DNA from: Oricola cellulosilytica | GTDB lineage: Bacteria; Pseudomonadota; Alphaproteobacteria; Rhizobiales; Rhizobiaceae | Length of the DNA stretch: 64,000 nt | NCBI RefSeq assembly: GCF_019966575.1 | Contig: NZ_JAINFK010000002.1 | Coordinates: 310,001-374,000 of the forward strand | Reading direction: 5' to 3' | Part shown: piece after piece, positions 19,356-28,698 of the stretch | Numbering within the stretch: the stretch's first letter is position 1 | How the letters are laid out: each line of letters begins with the position of its first letter | Program-made: the position numbers and the translations under genes | The notes under the pieces: model-generated | Database searches by the model: none | What the model saw: the letters and a program-made list of their open reading frames with translations, nothing else | Told to the model about the DNA's origin: nothing

Positions 19356-19826
19356 ATGAGAAAAACCGTTGATATTTCTCCCCTTTTCAGGTCGAGCGTC
19401 GGCTTCGACCGCTTTATCGACACGCTGGAAAATGCCAGCCGCGAGCCCGTCGACGAATGGCCGCCCTGCGACATCGTGAAGACCGCAGAAGACGAGTACG
19501 CCATCACCCTGGCCGTGCCCGGCTATTCATCGGACGCCCTGACGATCGTCCACGAGCCTAACAGGCTGACGGTGACAGGCGAGAAGCTGCACGAGGACAG
19601 GGAATACCTGCACCGCGGCATGGAGGACCGGCCGTTCAGGAAGCGGTTTGATCTCGCGGACCACGTGACAGCAGGCGAAGCGGAGTTGGCGAACGGCTTG
19701 CTCACTATTTCCCTGAAACGCGAGTTGCCCGAGGAAATGAAGCCCCGTCACATCGCAATCTCGTCCAGCCCTGCTTCGCTCAAGGCGAACGCCAACAAGG
19801 CCAAATCCAGAAAACAGGCTGCCTGA
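19356..19826 (+). CDS. Hsp20/alpha-crystallin family small heat-shock protein (first copy)
   Basis: A 156-residue ATP-independent chaperone that holds unfolding proteins. The alpha-crystallin domain runs from about residue 35 to 130, with LAVPGYSSDALTI and FRKRFDLADHVTAGEAELANGLLTI; the A..NGLL..I pattern is the family signature. This is the IbpA-like class A type. The ATG at 19356 follows AAGGAGG inside the candidate RNA thermometer; the longer upstream frame is leader. A second hsp20 lies 61 bases downstream. Confidence 0.93.
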   Translation: MRKTVDISPLFRSSVGFDRFIDTLENASREPVDEWPPCDIVKTAEDEYAITLAVPGYSSDALTIVHEPNRLTVTGEKLHEDREYLHRGMEDRPFRKRFDLADHVTAGEAELANGLLTISLKRELPEEMKPRHIAISSSPASLKANANKAKSRKQAA

Positions 19827-19887
19827 CGCCATGGACTCTCGCAGCGCCTCGCCGCGGCAGTCCACTCGAAAACGAAAGGAGAAATAC

Positions 19888-20394
19888 ATGAGCGTACGTG
19901 ATCTGATTCCCTGGGGCCGCAATGACAAGCAAACGCCGGCCCTCTATCGCGACAATGATCAAAATCCGTTTTTCTCGCTTCATCGGGAGATGAACCGCCT
20001 GTTCGACGACGCCTTCCGTTCGTTCGACGCCCGCTTGCCGGCGTTCGGAAGCTACTCCGTTCTCAACGGCAACTGGCCGAATGTCGAGATTTCCGACACT
20101 GAGAAAGAGATCAGGGTTACGGCCGAGATTCCCGGGCTGGAGGAGAAGGACATCGATGTCCTGCTCGATGATGATGTGCTGACCCTTAAGGGCGAGAAGC
20201 AGTCGGAAATCAAGGACGAGGAAAAACAGTTCTCCGAATGCTTCTATGGCCGTTTCGAGCGCCGAATCCCCCTCGGCTACGACGTGCAGCCCGATAAGGT
20301 CGACGCGCGGTTCAAGAACGGCGTCCTCACCGTGGTTCTGCCCAAGAGCGCCAGCGCGCAATCGAAGGTCAAACGGATAACGATCAACGGATAA
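19888..20394 (+). CDS. Hsp20/alpha-crystallin family small heat-shock protein (second copy)
   Basis: A 168-residue small heat-shock protein. The alpha-crystallin domain starts near residue 65 (WPNVEISDTEKEIRVTAEIPG) and ends with ARFKNGVLTVVLPKS. The N-terminal arm DLIPWGRNDKQ is typical of the class C type found paired with IbpA-like proteins in rhizobia. The start at 19888 follows AAAGGAG. No TTGCT element faces its Shine-Dalgarno, so heat control of this gene probably comes from cotranscription with the first copy. Confidence 0.93.
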   Translation: MSVRDLIPWGRNDKQTPALYRDNDQNPFFSLHREMNRLFDDAFRSFDARLPAFGSYSVLNGNWPNVEISDTEKEIRVTAEIPGLEEKDIDVLLDDDVLTLKGEKQSEIKDEEKQFSECFYGRFERRIPLGYDVQPDKVDARFKNGVLTVVLPKSASAQSKVKRITING

Positions 20395-20407
20395 GGAGAC
20401 GTCGCAT

Positions 20408-20436
20408 CCGGCGGCGGTCCTTCGGGGCGCCGCCGG
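20408..20436 (+). terminator. Hairpin after the hsp20 pair (possible terminator)
   Basis: A 9-bp perfect GC stem (CCGGCGGCG with CGCCGCCGG) starts 14 bases after the second hsp20 stop. No T-tract follows, so it may act as an mRNA-stabilising hairpin rather than a true intrinsic terminator. Confidence 0.45.
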
Positions 20437-20521
20437 GTAAGTCCCTCGGGCGGCGACGCGGCTTGTGCGCCTTGCCTAAGGCTGGTTTATGTAGGCCCTT
20501 TGGATTGCCGAGAAGCACAAC

Positions 20522-21364
20522 ATGACCGAGCCCTGCATTATCTGCGTCGCCATTACCGGGTCCGTGGCCCGCAAATCCGATAATCCTGCGGTTCCTGTGA
20601 CGATCTCCGAGCAGATCGAATCGACGCACCAGGCTTTCGAGGCGGGCGCTTCCATTGCCCATTGTCACGTGCGCAACGACGACGAGACGCCGACGTCCGA
20701 TCCTGACAAGTTCGCGAAACTGGCCGATGGGCTAAGGAAGCACTGTCCCGGCATGATCATCCAGTTCTCGACGGGCGGGCGCTCCGGTGCGGGCGCGGCC
20801 CGCGGTGGCATGCTACCGCTTAAGCCCGACATGGCGTCACTGACGGTCGGGTCGAACAATTTTCCGACGCGCGTCTATGAGAACCCGCCCGATCTCGTCG
20901 ATTGGCTGGCGTCCGAGATGCAGAAATACGGGGTCGTGCCGGAGATTGAAGCGTTCGATCTCAGCCACATTTTCCAGGCTGTGGCGATGGCGAAGAACGG
21001 GCAGCTTCCCACGCCGCTCTATGTACAGTTCGTGATGGGCGTGAAGAACGCCATGCCGGCCGACCGCCCGGTTTTCGATTTCTATGTCGAGACGCTGAAG
21101 CGGCTGGCGCCGGACGCCAACTGGTGCGGCGCGGGTGTCGGACGCCACCAGATCGAGCTCAACGAATGGTGCATCGAGAAGGGCGGCCATGTGCGGACGG
21201 GGCTGGAGGACAATGTGCGCCTCGACCGCGACTTGCTCGCCCCGTCGAACGCAGCGCTTGTACGCCGAGCAGCGGAACTGTGCGAAAAATACGAACGGCC
21301 TGTCGCGACGTGGCGGCAGACGCGCGACATCATCGGGCTGCGGGAAGCCGAAGGCGTGGCGTGA
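20522..21364 (+). CDS. BKACE family (beta-keto acid cleavage, DUF849) enzyme
   Basis: A 280-residue Zn-dependent TIM-barrel enzyme of the family that cleaves beta-keto acids with acetyl-CoA, the type member being 3-keto-5-aminohexanoate cleavage enzyme. Features are EAGASIAHCHVRNDDETPTSD, with the His pair that binds Zn, QFSTGGRSG, SLTVGSNNFP, and a C-terminal GLEDNVRLDRDLLAPSNAALV that places another conserved Glu. The substrate cannot be read from sequence; relatives act on dehydrocarnitine, 3-oxoadipate and others. It is transcribed alone, convergent with the BTAD regulator. Confidence 0.85.
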   Translation: MTEPCIICVAITGSVARKSDNPAVPVTISEQIESTHQAFEAGASIAHCHVRNDDETPTSDPDKFAKLADGLRKHCPGMIIQFSTGGRSGAGAARGGMLPLKPDMASLTVGSNNFPTRVYENPPDLVDWLASEMQKYGVVPEIEAFDLSHIFQAVAMAKNGQLPTPLYVQFVMGVKNAMPADRPVFDFYVETLKRLAPDANWCGAGVGRHQIELNEWCIEKGGHVRTGLEDNVRLDRDLLAPSNAALVRRAAELCEKYERPVATWRQTRDIIGLREAEGVA

Positions 21365-21369
21365 CGCGG

Positions 21370-23358
21370 CTATTCTTCCGGCAAGCCCGAAAGGCGCAGC
21401 CCCTTCAGGAATAACTCCATATAGTGCGGGTTGTTGCGCTGGGGATGGTTCTTCAGATTGGTGGCGATCGTCACTTCCGGATAGGCCTCGCGGTAGATTC
21501 GCATCGCCTCCCTCGCCTCGTCGATCTCACCCGCCAGCGCCGCATAGGTCGCGTATTGGCGGTATGCCCAGGTGATGCCCGGATGCGCATCGATGGTCGC
21601 GCGAGAGAGCGCGGCCGCCTCGCGGTAGTTCCCGTGAGCGAAGAACACGCCCGCCAGGCCGAATTCCAGATTGAAGCCGAGCGGATCGAGCGGGCTCAAC
21701 GCCTTGGCGCGGCTGAAAGCCTCGCCGGCCTCCTCGTAACGACCTGAGAAGAAGTGCGCCCAGCCGCTCCGAGCCCAGGCCCAGGCATTGTTCGGGTCGA
21801 TCGCCAGCGCCCGCGCCAGGAAGACCCGCGCGCGCTCCTGATCGCCTTCCGCCTGGCTTATGGCGGCGCCGACGGCGGCGAGCGCTGTCGGATCGTTCTG
21901 GATCAGTGGTGTCGCCTCGCGGACATGGCGCGAACAGAGCGTCCGCGACCGGTCTGGGTCATCGCTCCAGTAGTAGACGACGTCCTGCGCGTGGCACCAT
22001 GCCAGCAACGCCATCGCCCGGCCGTAATCGGGAGCAAGCTCGAGCGCCCGCTCGAACAGGCCGCGGGCGGCCGCGTTGTCTGCCTTGGTGTGGCTCCACA
22101 GTCTCGGCAGCCCGGCCAGCACGCAGTCATAGGCCTGGCGGTTTTCGGGCGGTTTGGACCTCGCCAGAAGAATTTCCGACGAGCGGATGGTGGGCGATAT
22201 CGCCGCCGCGACCTTGATGGCGATCTCGTCTTGCAGTTCGAACACGTCCTCGATGCGCCCATCGAAACGCTCCGACCAAATCTGGCGCGACGTGCTCGTA
22301 TCGACCAGATGGATGTAGAGTCGCACCAGCGATCCGCCACGCCGCACCGTGCCTTCCACCGCATAGCGGACGCCTAGCCGATCGCCAATCTCATCCAGAG
22401 GCACCAACTGGTCCTTGAACGCGATGGCAGTCTGTCGGGCGATGACGAAAAAGTCCCCTGCCCGCGACAATGCGGCGGTGATCTCCTCGACCACCCCGTC
22501 CGCAAAGAAGTCGTTCTCCCCTTCCGGCGCAAGATCGTCGAATGGCAGGATCACGAGCGACGGCCTTGCCGCGTCGGGCGAGGAGGCCGGCGAGCGGGGC
22601 CCCGCGGCCTTTTCGACGGTGGGAACCGGTTCCGACAAAAGCGCCGCTGTCGCCGGTTCGGGCTCAGCGCCGAATGCGGCCCGCGTCGCGGCTCTGCACG
22701 CGTCATATTGACGGCGCGCCTCGTTGGGCCGCGATCCGGCGAGGTGAAGCCGGATCAGCGCGCGATGCGCGCGTTCATCGGCCTCGTCGTCCTCGAGCAG
22801 CGTCGTCGCAAGCCGGCGGCAGTTCGCAACGACGTCTTCGTCTCCACCGGATCGCGAGAGTTTCTCAACGATCTCGCCCGCCAGCGAGACGAAGCGCGCA
22901 GCATTGTCGCGGCGCCACCCTTCCAGATCTTCCGGAACCGGCGTGCTGTCGAGAAAGCGGCCAACGTACAATTTCGCGGTATCCACGAGCGCGTCCATGT
23001 TGCCTGACTTCGCGAGCGTCTCGAAGCGAATGCAATCGACTGTTGCCGCCGGGTCGACGATCCAGACATGCTCCGTGTCAGCGCCAACAAAGGCGTGCGA
23101 CGGCTCGGGGGTGAGTTTGCGTAGCGCGCTCAAGGTCTGACGCAGGCTGTTGCGCGCCTGCGGTTCGGCACGGTCGGGCCAGAATACCCGGCAGAGCTTG
23201 TCGCGGCGGCAACGGGCGTCCGGCGCTGATGCCAGGTAAGCAAGAAGCAATGCCGCTTTGCGGGTGGGAAATCGAAGCGCCTTGCGCGCGGATTCATTCA
23301 GCGACAGATCACCGAAGACCCGGAGGGACGGCTCGTCGCGAAAGTTCACACGTTCCAC
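21370..23358 (-). CDS. BTAD/TolB-like/TPR transcriptional regulator
   Basis: A 662-residue multidomain regulator. Residues 1-95 are a winged-helix DNA-binding region (FPTRKAALLLAYLA, then ARNSLRQTLSALRK). Residues about 100-220 match the bacterial transcriptional activator domain of SARP-like proteins. After a linker, residues 270-385 form a TolB-like region (PSLVILPFDDLAPEGENDFF, RYAVEGTVRRGGSLVRLYI, IWSERFDG). The rest is TPR-like helical repeats. The start is GTG at 23358, with weak evidence. The target genes are unknown; the divergent small gene at 23501 is a candidate. Confidence 0.8.
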   Translation of the reverse strand: MERVNFRDEPSLRVFGDLSLNESARKALRFPTRKAALLLAYLASAPDARCRRDKLCRVFWPDRAEPQARNSLRQTLSALRKLTPEPSHAFVGADTEHVWIVDPAATVDCIRFETLAKSGNMDALVDTAKLYVGRFLDSTPVPEDLEGWRRDNAARFVSLAGEIVEKLSRSGGDEDVVANCRRLATTLLEDDEADERAHRALIRLHLAGSRPNEARRQYDACRAATRAAFGAEPEPATAALLSEPVPTVEKAAGPRSPASSPDAARPSLVILPFDDLAPEGENDFFADGVVEEITAALSRAGDFFVIARQTAIAFKDQLVPLDEIGDRLGVRYAVEGTVRRGGSLVRLYIHLVDTSTSRQIWSERFDGRIEDVFELQDEIAIKVAAAISPTIRSSEILLARSKPPENRQAYDCVLAGLPRLWSHTKADNAAARGLFERALELAPDYGRAMALLAWCHAQDVVYYWSDDPDRSRTLCSRHVREATPLIQNDPTALAAVGAAISQAEGDQERARVFLARALAIDPNNAWAWARSGWAHFFSGRYEEAGEAFSRAKALSPLDPLGFNLEFGLAGVFFAHGNYREAAALSRATIDAHPGITWAYRQYATYAALAGEIDEAREAMRIYREAYPEVTIATNLKNHPQRNNPHYMELFLKGLRLSGLPEE

Positions 23359-23500
23359 CGGTTACCCCGTCAAAGAGCGTATTTAATGAATTTATAACGC
23401 CGGGAGCGGCTTTTCGGCAAACCGCCAAACGGTCTGCATGACGGTCAAGGAACGGGCGTCGGCGATGGTCACCAGTACGAATTCAGCAAAGGAGACCGCC

Positions 23501-23689
23501 ATGACCGCCCGGGCCACCCTCGATATCACGTATCGTCCGCATACGAACTTGTTCGCAACCGCTGCCGCCTTCGCCCGTACGCTGATAGCGCAATACCGAA
23601 TCCGCAGACAAACGACCGGACCAATGCCTCGTTGTCCGCGTACCCCCGATGAGATCGCGCTTATCGCCAATCTGTCGTCGATGCGCTGA
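23501..23689 (+). CDS. Small basic hypothetical protein
   Basis: A 62-residue frame beginning MTARATLDITYRPHTN, then a helix ending AQYRIRRQ, somewhat like the short basic DUF1127 proteins of rhizobia, though I cannot assign it. Support is a good Shine-Dalgarno (AAAGGAGACCGCC) in front of the ATG and its position divergent from the BTAD regulator. An ATG at 23438 in the same frame is less likely. Confidence 0.4.
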   Translation: MTARATLDITYRPHTNLFATAAAFARTLIAQYRIRRQTTGPMPRCPRTPDEIALIANLSSMR

Positions 23690-23729
23690 CAGGAGATGCT
23701 CTCAGGGAGGCGCCGAGATCCCCGGCTGC

Positions 23730-24950
23730 TCAATCCATTTCAGAGACCAGCGCGCCCGATGCGCTGAGGCAATCGATGGCTTCGCTCCCATAGCCGACTT
23801 CCGCGAGCACCTCGCGATTGTGCTCGCCCAACCTCGGAGCCGGCCGTTCGATCGCGCCCGGCGTTTCGGAGAACTTGATCGGAAGGCCGATCGTCTTGAC
23901 CGGACCCGCAAGCGGATGCTCGGTTTCGGTGACCATCTCGCGGGCGAGTGTCTGCGGATCGCGATGCATCTCGGCGATGTCCAAGACAGGCCCGGCGGGA
24001 ACCCCGGCGGATTCAAGCAGTCGCATCCATTCGTCCGTGCTTCGTGCGGAAAACTTGCCGTTGAGCACTTCCGTCAGCGCCTCGAGGTTGTTCATTCGTG
24101 CATTGTTGGCGGCAAAGCGCGGGTCCTCTCCAAGTTCCGGCGCGCCGATGACGCCCAGCATGCGCTCCCAATTCTTCTGGTTTGCCGCGCCCACGTTGAG
24201 CCAACCGTCGGCAGTGCGGAAAGCCTGATACGGCGCGTTCAGCGGATGCGCCGAACCCATCGGTCCCGGCGGCCTACCCGTCGCGAACGTGATCGCAGAC
24301 TGCCAGTAGGTGTGAGTGATCGCCGCCTCGAAAAGCGAGGTATCGACCCTTTGTCCTTCACCCGTCTGCAGCTTGCGGGCATAGGCCGCGGACACGCCTA
24401 GCGCTGCGAGGATCCCGGCGGTGATGTCGGAGACGGGCGCGCCGGACTTGACCGGCGGGCGCCCCGGCCCCTCGCCGGTGATCGACATCAGTCCGCTCAT
24501 GCCCTGGGCAATCAGGTCAAAACCGCCGCGATTGGCATAGGGACCCGTCCTGCCAAAGCCGGAAATCTCGCAATAGATCAGCCCCGGATTGATCTCCTTG
24601 AGCGTCTCGTAACCAAGCCCGAGCTTCTCCATCGTGCCCATGCGGTAATTCTCGATCACCACGTCGGCGTCCTTCAGGAGCCGTTTCAGGACGTTGACGG
24701 CCTCCGGTTCCTTGAGATTGAGGGCAATGCCGCGCTTGTTGCGGTTCATCATCAGAAAGGCGGAAGACACACCGCCGACATCGGGCGGCAGGAAGCGGCG
24801 GGTGTCATCGCCGTCGGGCTTCTCGACCTTGACGACATCGGCACCCATGTCGGCGAGCATCAGGCCGCAGACCGGTCCGGCCATGATATGCGCCAATTCG
24901 ATAACCTTCATGCCGGCAAGCGGCCCGCCCATTCGGTCGGTATCGGTCAT
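23730..24950 (-). CDS. CaiB/BaiF (class III) CoA-transferase
   Basis: A 406-residue class III CoA-transferase that moves CoA between carboxylic acids. It has GMKVIELAHIMAGPVCGLML at the N-terminus, ADVVKVEKPDGDDTR, VIENYRMGTMEKLGLGYE and the catalytic Asp in RGGFDLIAQGMSGLM. The ATG at 24950 is two bases after the stop of the enoyl-CoA hydratase gene, so the two are translationally linked. Relatives include formyl-CoA, mesaconate and carnitine CoA-transferases; the substrate here is not readable. It is probably the last gene of the TRAP operon. Confidence 0.88.
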   Translation of the reverse strand: MTDTDRMGGPLAGMKVIELAHIMAGPVCGLMLADMGADVVKVEKPDGDDTRRFLPPDVGGVSSAFLMMNRNKRGIALNLKEPEAVNVLKRLLKDADVVIENYRMGTMEKLGLGYETLKEINPGLIYCEISGFGRTGPYANRGGFDLIAQGMSGLMSITGEGPGRPPVKSGAPVSDITAGILAALGVSAAYARKLQTGEGQRVDTSLFEAAITHTYWQSAITFATGRPPGPMGSAHPLNAPYQAFRTADGWLNVGAANQKNWERMLGVIGAPELGEDPRFAANNARMNNLEALTEVLNGKFSARSTDEWMRLLESAGVPAGPVLDIAEMHRDPQTLAREMVTETEHPLAGPVKTIGLPIKFSETPGAIERPAPRLGEHNREVLAEVGYGSEAIDCLSASGALVSEMD

Positions 24951-24952
24951 GG

Positions 24953-25735
24953 TCAGCGACCCTTCCATTCGGGTTTGCGCTTGCCGAGAAAGGCTTCCAT
25001 ACCTTCCTTGAAGTCCTCGCTCATATAGGCTTCGACCACCAGGTCGCGATCATCGGCGCCGGCGCCCTCGACGCGCAGCCGCCGCAGTGCCTCCTTGGTG
25101 GTTGCAAGGGTGATCGGCGCATGACTGGACAGCGTTTCGGCGAGGGCGCCCGCCCGCTCCACGAGCGCGGCGTGATCTTCGACTATTTCCGATATCAAAC
25201 CCACGGCCCGGCCCTCGTCCGCGCCGACAAGGCGAGCCGTGAAGATCATCTCCTTGACCCTGCCCGTTCCCATCAGGCTGGATAGTCGCGACAGGTTGGC
25301 TATCGACAGACAGTTGCCGAGTGTGCGGGCGATCGGAAAACCAAACCGCAGATCGGCCGTGGCGATGCGGATGTCGCACGCGGCCGCGATCCCCGCGCCA
25401 CCGCCCGTGCAGGCGCCCGCGATCGCCGCGACGGTCGGGACCGGGCAGGCTTCGACCGCGCTGAGGACAACGTCCATCCGGTGTTCGTAGTCCAGGGCGT
25501 CCTGATCGGTGGTGAAGCCGCGGAACTGCGTCATGTCCGTGCCGGCGGCGAACGCCTTCTCGCCCGCACCCGTTATGACGAGGCATTTGACCGAACCGTC
25601 GGACGCAACCGTCCGGCAGATTTCGGCGAGGCCGTCATACATGCCGAACGTCAGCGCATTGCGCGCCTGCGGCCGGTTCAGAATAACCCAACCGGTTGTC
25701 CCGCGGATTTCGTAAAGAAGCTCGTCGGCAGCCAT
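24953..25735 (-). CDS. Enoyl-CoA hydratase/isomerase family protein
   Basis: A 260-residue crotonase-fold protein. It has the N-terminal VILNRPQARNALTF, the oxyanion-hole region KAFAAGTDMTQF, and AAIAGACTGGGAGIAAACDIRIA. At the position of the usual first catalytic Glu the sequence reads CTGGGAG, so it may be an isomerase, thioesterase or other crotonase rather than a true hydratase. The ATG at 25735 lies five bases after the dctM stop codon, so the genes are coupled; the longer frame is an artefact. Confidence 0.85.
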   Translation of the reverse strand: MAADELLYEIRGTTGWVILNRPQARNALTFGMYDGLAEICRTVASDGSVKCLVITGAGEKAFAAGTDMTQFRGFTTDQDALDYEHRMDVVLSAVEACPVPTVAAIAGACTGGGAGIAAACDIRIATADLRFGFPIARTLGNCLSIANLSRLSSLMGTGRVKEMIFTARLVGADEGRAVGLISEIVEDHAALVERAGALAETLSSHAPITLATTKEALRRLRVEGAGADDRDLVVEAYMSEDFKEGMEAFLGKRKPEWKGR

Positions 25736-25739
25736 TTGA

Positions 25740-27020
25740 TCACCTGTAGAAGAATTCGACCAGGAACATCGGAATCGCCGGAACATAAGTGGAGATCAGG
25801 AGCACAAAGGCGAGCACGGCGATCAACGGCAGGTTCCATTTCGTCACCTCCCAGATGTTGGCCTTTGCGATCGAGCAGGCGGTGATCAGCACCGAAGCGA
25901 CCGGCGGTGTCTGCTGGCCGATGGCAAGATTGAGCGTGACCACGAGGCCGAAGTGAACCGGATCGATTCCGGCCTGCTGAATCAGCGGAGCGATTATCGG
26001 CACGACGAGGATAATCGCTGCGGCCGAATGCAGGAAGAAGCCGATCACAAGGAAGAAGACGTTTAGGATCAGCAGGATCAGATACTGGTTCGCGGTGATG
26101 TCGAGGATGGCCGCCGCGATCTCCTGCGGTACGCGCGCCGTGGTTAGAAACGACCCCATCAGCACCGAGGTTGCGACAAGCAGCATGACCACGGCCGTCT
26201 GCATGCCCCCTTCGAGCATCGCCTGCTTCAGCTCGCGCCAATCGATCTCGCGGTACCAGAGACCAACGAGAATTGCCGCGACCACCGCGATGCCGGCCGC
26301 CTCGGTCGCGGTCATGAAGCCGCCGAAGATGCCGCCAAGGATGATTACCGGTAGCGCGAAGGTGGGCAGCGCTTCGACAAAGGTCGCGCGCAACTGGCGC
26401 AGATTGAAAGCTTCCTCCGTTGGCCAATTGTATTTCAACGCGTAGTAATAGGCGACTCCCATCAGCCCGGCAGCGCCCAGCAACCCCGGTACCACGCCGG
26501 CTACAAATAGCTGCTCGATGCTGACTCCCGACGACACGCCGTACAGGATCATCGGGATCGAAGGCGGTATGATGATCGCCAGCGACGCGGAGGATGAGGT
26601 GATGGCCGCAGCGAACGGCGCTGGATAACTGCGGCGTTTCATCTCCGGGATGATGATCGAACCCATTGCGGCGACATCGGCTACCGCTGAACCCGAAATC
26701 TCGGCAAAGAACAGCGAGACGCCGACATTGACCATGGCAAGCCCGCCACGCACGAAACCGATGATCGCGGAGACGAAGGCGATCAGACGGCGGGTGATGC
26801 CGGTGGCATTCATGATCGCGCCGGCGAGGACAAACATCGGGATGGCGATAAGCGAGAAGGATTTTGCGCCGGAATACATGTCGAGTGCGACGGTGACCAG
26901 CGCGCCGGTTCCGTCGGCCACTCCGATTGCAAGAACCGCTGCCAGACCGAGCGCGATGGCGATGGGTACGTTGATGCAGACCAGGATCACCAGAGCGACC
27001 AGAATACTGAACATGAACAT
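25740..27020 (-). CDS. TRAP transporter large permease (DctM family)
   Basis: A 426-residue inner-membrane protein with about 12 hydrophobic segments that forms the sodium-coupled transport channel of a tripartite ATP-independent periplasmic (TRAP) system. Diagnostic stretches are GVADGTGALVTVALDMYSG, AEISGSAVADVAAMGSIIIPEM and SIPMILYGVSSGVSIEQLF. Its ATG overlaps the stop of the small permease gene (TGATG), and the enoyl-CoA hydratase gene follows directly. A carboxylic-acid substrate is likely from the family. Confidence 0.94.
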   Translation of the reverse strand: MFMFSILVALVILVCINVPIAIALGLAAVLAIGVADGTGALVTVALDMYSGAKSFSLIAIPMFVLAGAIMNATGITRRLIAFVSAIIGFVRGGLAMVNVGVSLFFAEISGSAVADVAAMGSIIIPEMKRRSYPAPFAAAITSSSASLAIIIPPSIPMILYGVSSGVSIEQLFVAGVVPGLLGAAGLMGVAYYYALKYNWPTEEAFNLRQLRATFVEALPTFALPVIILGGIFGGFMTATEAAGIAVVAAILVGLWYREIDWRELKQAMLEGGMQTAVVMLLVATSVLMGSFLTTARVPQEIAAAILDITANQYLILLILNVFFLVIGFFLHSAAAIILVVPIIAPLIQQAGIDPVHFGLVVTLNLAIGQQTPPVASVLITACSIAKANIWEVTKWNLPLIAVLAFVLLISTYVPAIPMFLVEFFYR

Positions 27021-27550
27021 CAGGTCTGGTCCTTCTCGGGCGTTTCGCCATGCGCCATGACGGCATGCTCAACGGATCGTCCGGCCAGGACGTCGCGCCA
27101 GTAGTCCGGCAGGCTCAGCAACTCGGCGATGATGAAAAGAATGGCCCCAATAGGAATGATCGACTGGGTGACGGAAACCGGTACCCAGGTGAGGCTGACT
27201 AGCGTTTCACCCTCAAGGATGCCCAGCACTTTCAGTCCGGCCCAGGCGAGTAGCGTAAAGAAGCCGATCACGAATATTTCGGAGAAGACGACCGCCACGG
27301 CCCGCGCCTTGCGCGGCAGCGCGAGGAGAACATCGTCGAACCCTATATGGGAGCGCTTGAGAGCTGCCAGAGCAGCACCGTAGTAGGTCACCCAAGCCAA
27401 CAGAACCGAAGCAATCTCGTCATACCATGAAAGTGACGCCCCGAGCTTTCGGTAGATGACGGCGACCACCACCACCGTGGTCAGAGTTATCATCAGGACG
27501 ATTACGATCCATGTCAGGATCTCGCCAACGATCTGCGCAGCCCTTCGCAA
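27020..27550 (-). CDS. TRAP transporter small permease (DctQ family)
   Basis: A 176-residue protein with four hydrophobic segments (starting near residues 10, 45, 85 and 130), matching DctQ. LGASLSWYDEIASVLLAWVTYYGAA is the family hallmark region. The start is a TTG at 27548-27550, chosen because AGGGAGGAACC lies immediately upstream and no ATG is available. It overlaps dctM at its end. It works with DctM and the periplasmic receptor encoded just upstream. Confidence 0.9.
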   Translation of the reverse strand: MRRAAQIVGEILTWIVIVLMITLTTVVVVAVIYRKLGASLSWYDEIASVLLAWVTYYGAALAALKRSHIGFDDVLLALPRKARAVAVVFSEIFVIGFFTLLAWAGLKVLGILEGETLVSLTWVPVSVTQSIIPIGAILFIIAELLSLPDYWRDVLAGRSVEHAVMAHGETPEKDQT

Positions 27551-27669
27551 GGTTCCTCCCTGGCGCCGTGCGGCAACCGAACCCTAAGTTCAAGAGAAGA
27601 CGGCGATGGCTCAGAATCGCCGCCACGGGGGGTCGAAGCAGGCGCCGGAGCGCCTGCCTCGGATCGACA

Positions 27670-28638
27670 TCAGTCGGCCAACGCCTGAATATCTGCTATT
27701 AGCTTTTCGCCCCCTTCGACCTGACCGCCGAAATCCTTGTAGATCGTGCCGGAGGCATCGATGAAAGCTTGCTTGTCTGCTTCGTTGATCTCGACGCCGG
27801 CCTCCTTGACAACGTCGATCAGACTTTGATCGAGTTCAGCGGACCGGTCATAGGCGAAATCGCTAGCCTGCTTTGCGCAATCCGAGATCGCGGTCTTGAT
27901 TTCGTCTGACCATCCATCCCACTGTTTCTGGGAGCTTGCCAGGTAGGCCGGCGAATAGACGTGGCCGGTCATCGAGAGATATTTCTGGACTTCCTGGAAC
28001 TTGCCCGAGGTGATCTGGGCCAGCGGATTTTCCTGGCCGTCAATGACGCCGGTCTTGAGCGCGGTGAAGACTTCCGAAAATGCCATCGGCGTCGGATTGG
28101 CGCCGTAGCTCTGGAACATCTTGACGCGCCATTCTCCCTTCGGCGTGCGTAGCTTGATGCCTTTCAGATCCTCCGGCTTGTTGACCGGCCGGACATTGTT
28201 CGTAACATTTCGAAAACCGTTCTCCCAGAATCCGATAAGCGCATAGCCCTTTTCATTGGCTGCATTGACGAAGACGTCGCTCATCCCGTCACGCACCTTG
28301 CGCATGTGATCGCGATTCTTGATTAGGTACGGCATCTCGAAAATGCCGAATGTCGGGTGCACCGAGCTCATGATCGACGACGGAATCGAGAATGCAATCT
28401 GGCCAAGCTTCAGCTTCTGCATCATTTCCTGGTCGTTGCCGAGCTGCGACGATCCGTACACCTCGACATTGACGTCGACGCCTGCCCCGTTGACGCATTC
28501 GGCGAACTTGTTGGCGGTCTCTTCATACAGCGATCCGGGATCGCCGACATGGCCGAGCTTGAGGGTCGTCTGCGCCTGAGCGCCGGATGCCAGCAGAGCG
28601 GCGACGGCCACTCCTGTCAGGAATGCTTTTGCGTTCAT
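27670..28638 (-). CDS. TRAP transporter periplasmic substrate-binding protein (DctP family)
   Basis: A 322-residue receptor that captures the substrate in the periplasm. The signal peptide is MNAKAFLTGVAVAALLASGAQA, and the mature start is QTTLKLGHVGDPGSLYEE. The conserved Arg region GIKLRTPKGEWRVKMFQSYGANPTPM and EVFTALKTGVIDGQENP are typical of DctP and usually bind a carboxylate. The ATG at 28638 follows GGAGGAGAAAAGCA. About 120 bases separate it from the small permease gene, long enough for an mRNA hairpin that would keep receptor levels high. Confidence 0.94.
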   Translation of the reverse strand: MNAKAFLTGVAVAALLASGAQAQTTLKLGHVGDPGSLYEETANKFAECVNGAGVDVNVEVYGSSQLGNDQEMMQKLKLGQIAFSIPSSIMSSVHPTFGIFEMPYLIKNRDHMRKVRDGMSDVFVNAANEKGYALIGFWENGFRNVTNNVRPVNKPEDLKGIKLRTPKGEWRVKMFQSYGANPTPMAFSEVFTALKTGVIDGQENPLAQITSGKFQEVQKYLSMTGHVYSPAYLASSQKQWDGWSDEIKTAISDCAKQASDFAYDRSAELDQSLIDVVKEAGVEINEADKQAFIDASGTIYKDFGGQVEGGEKLIADIQALAD

Positions 28639-28698
28639 TGCTTTTCTCCTCCCAGTGCAGATCGGCACGGCATCGCCATCCGATCGGTTGCGTAACGG

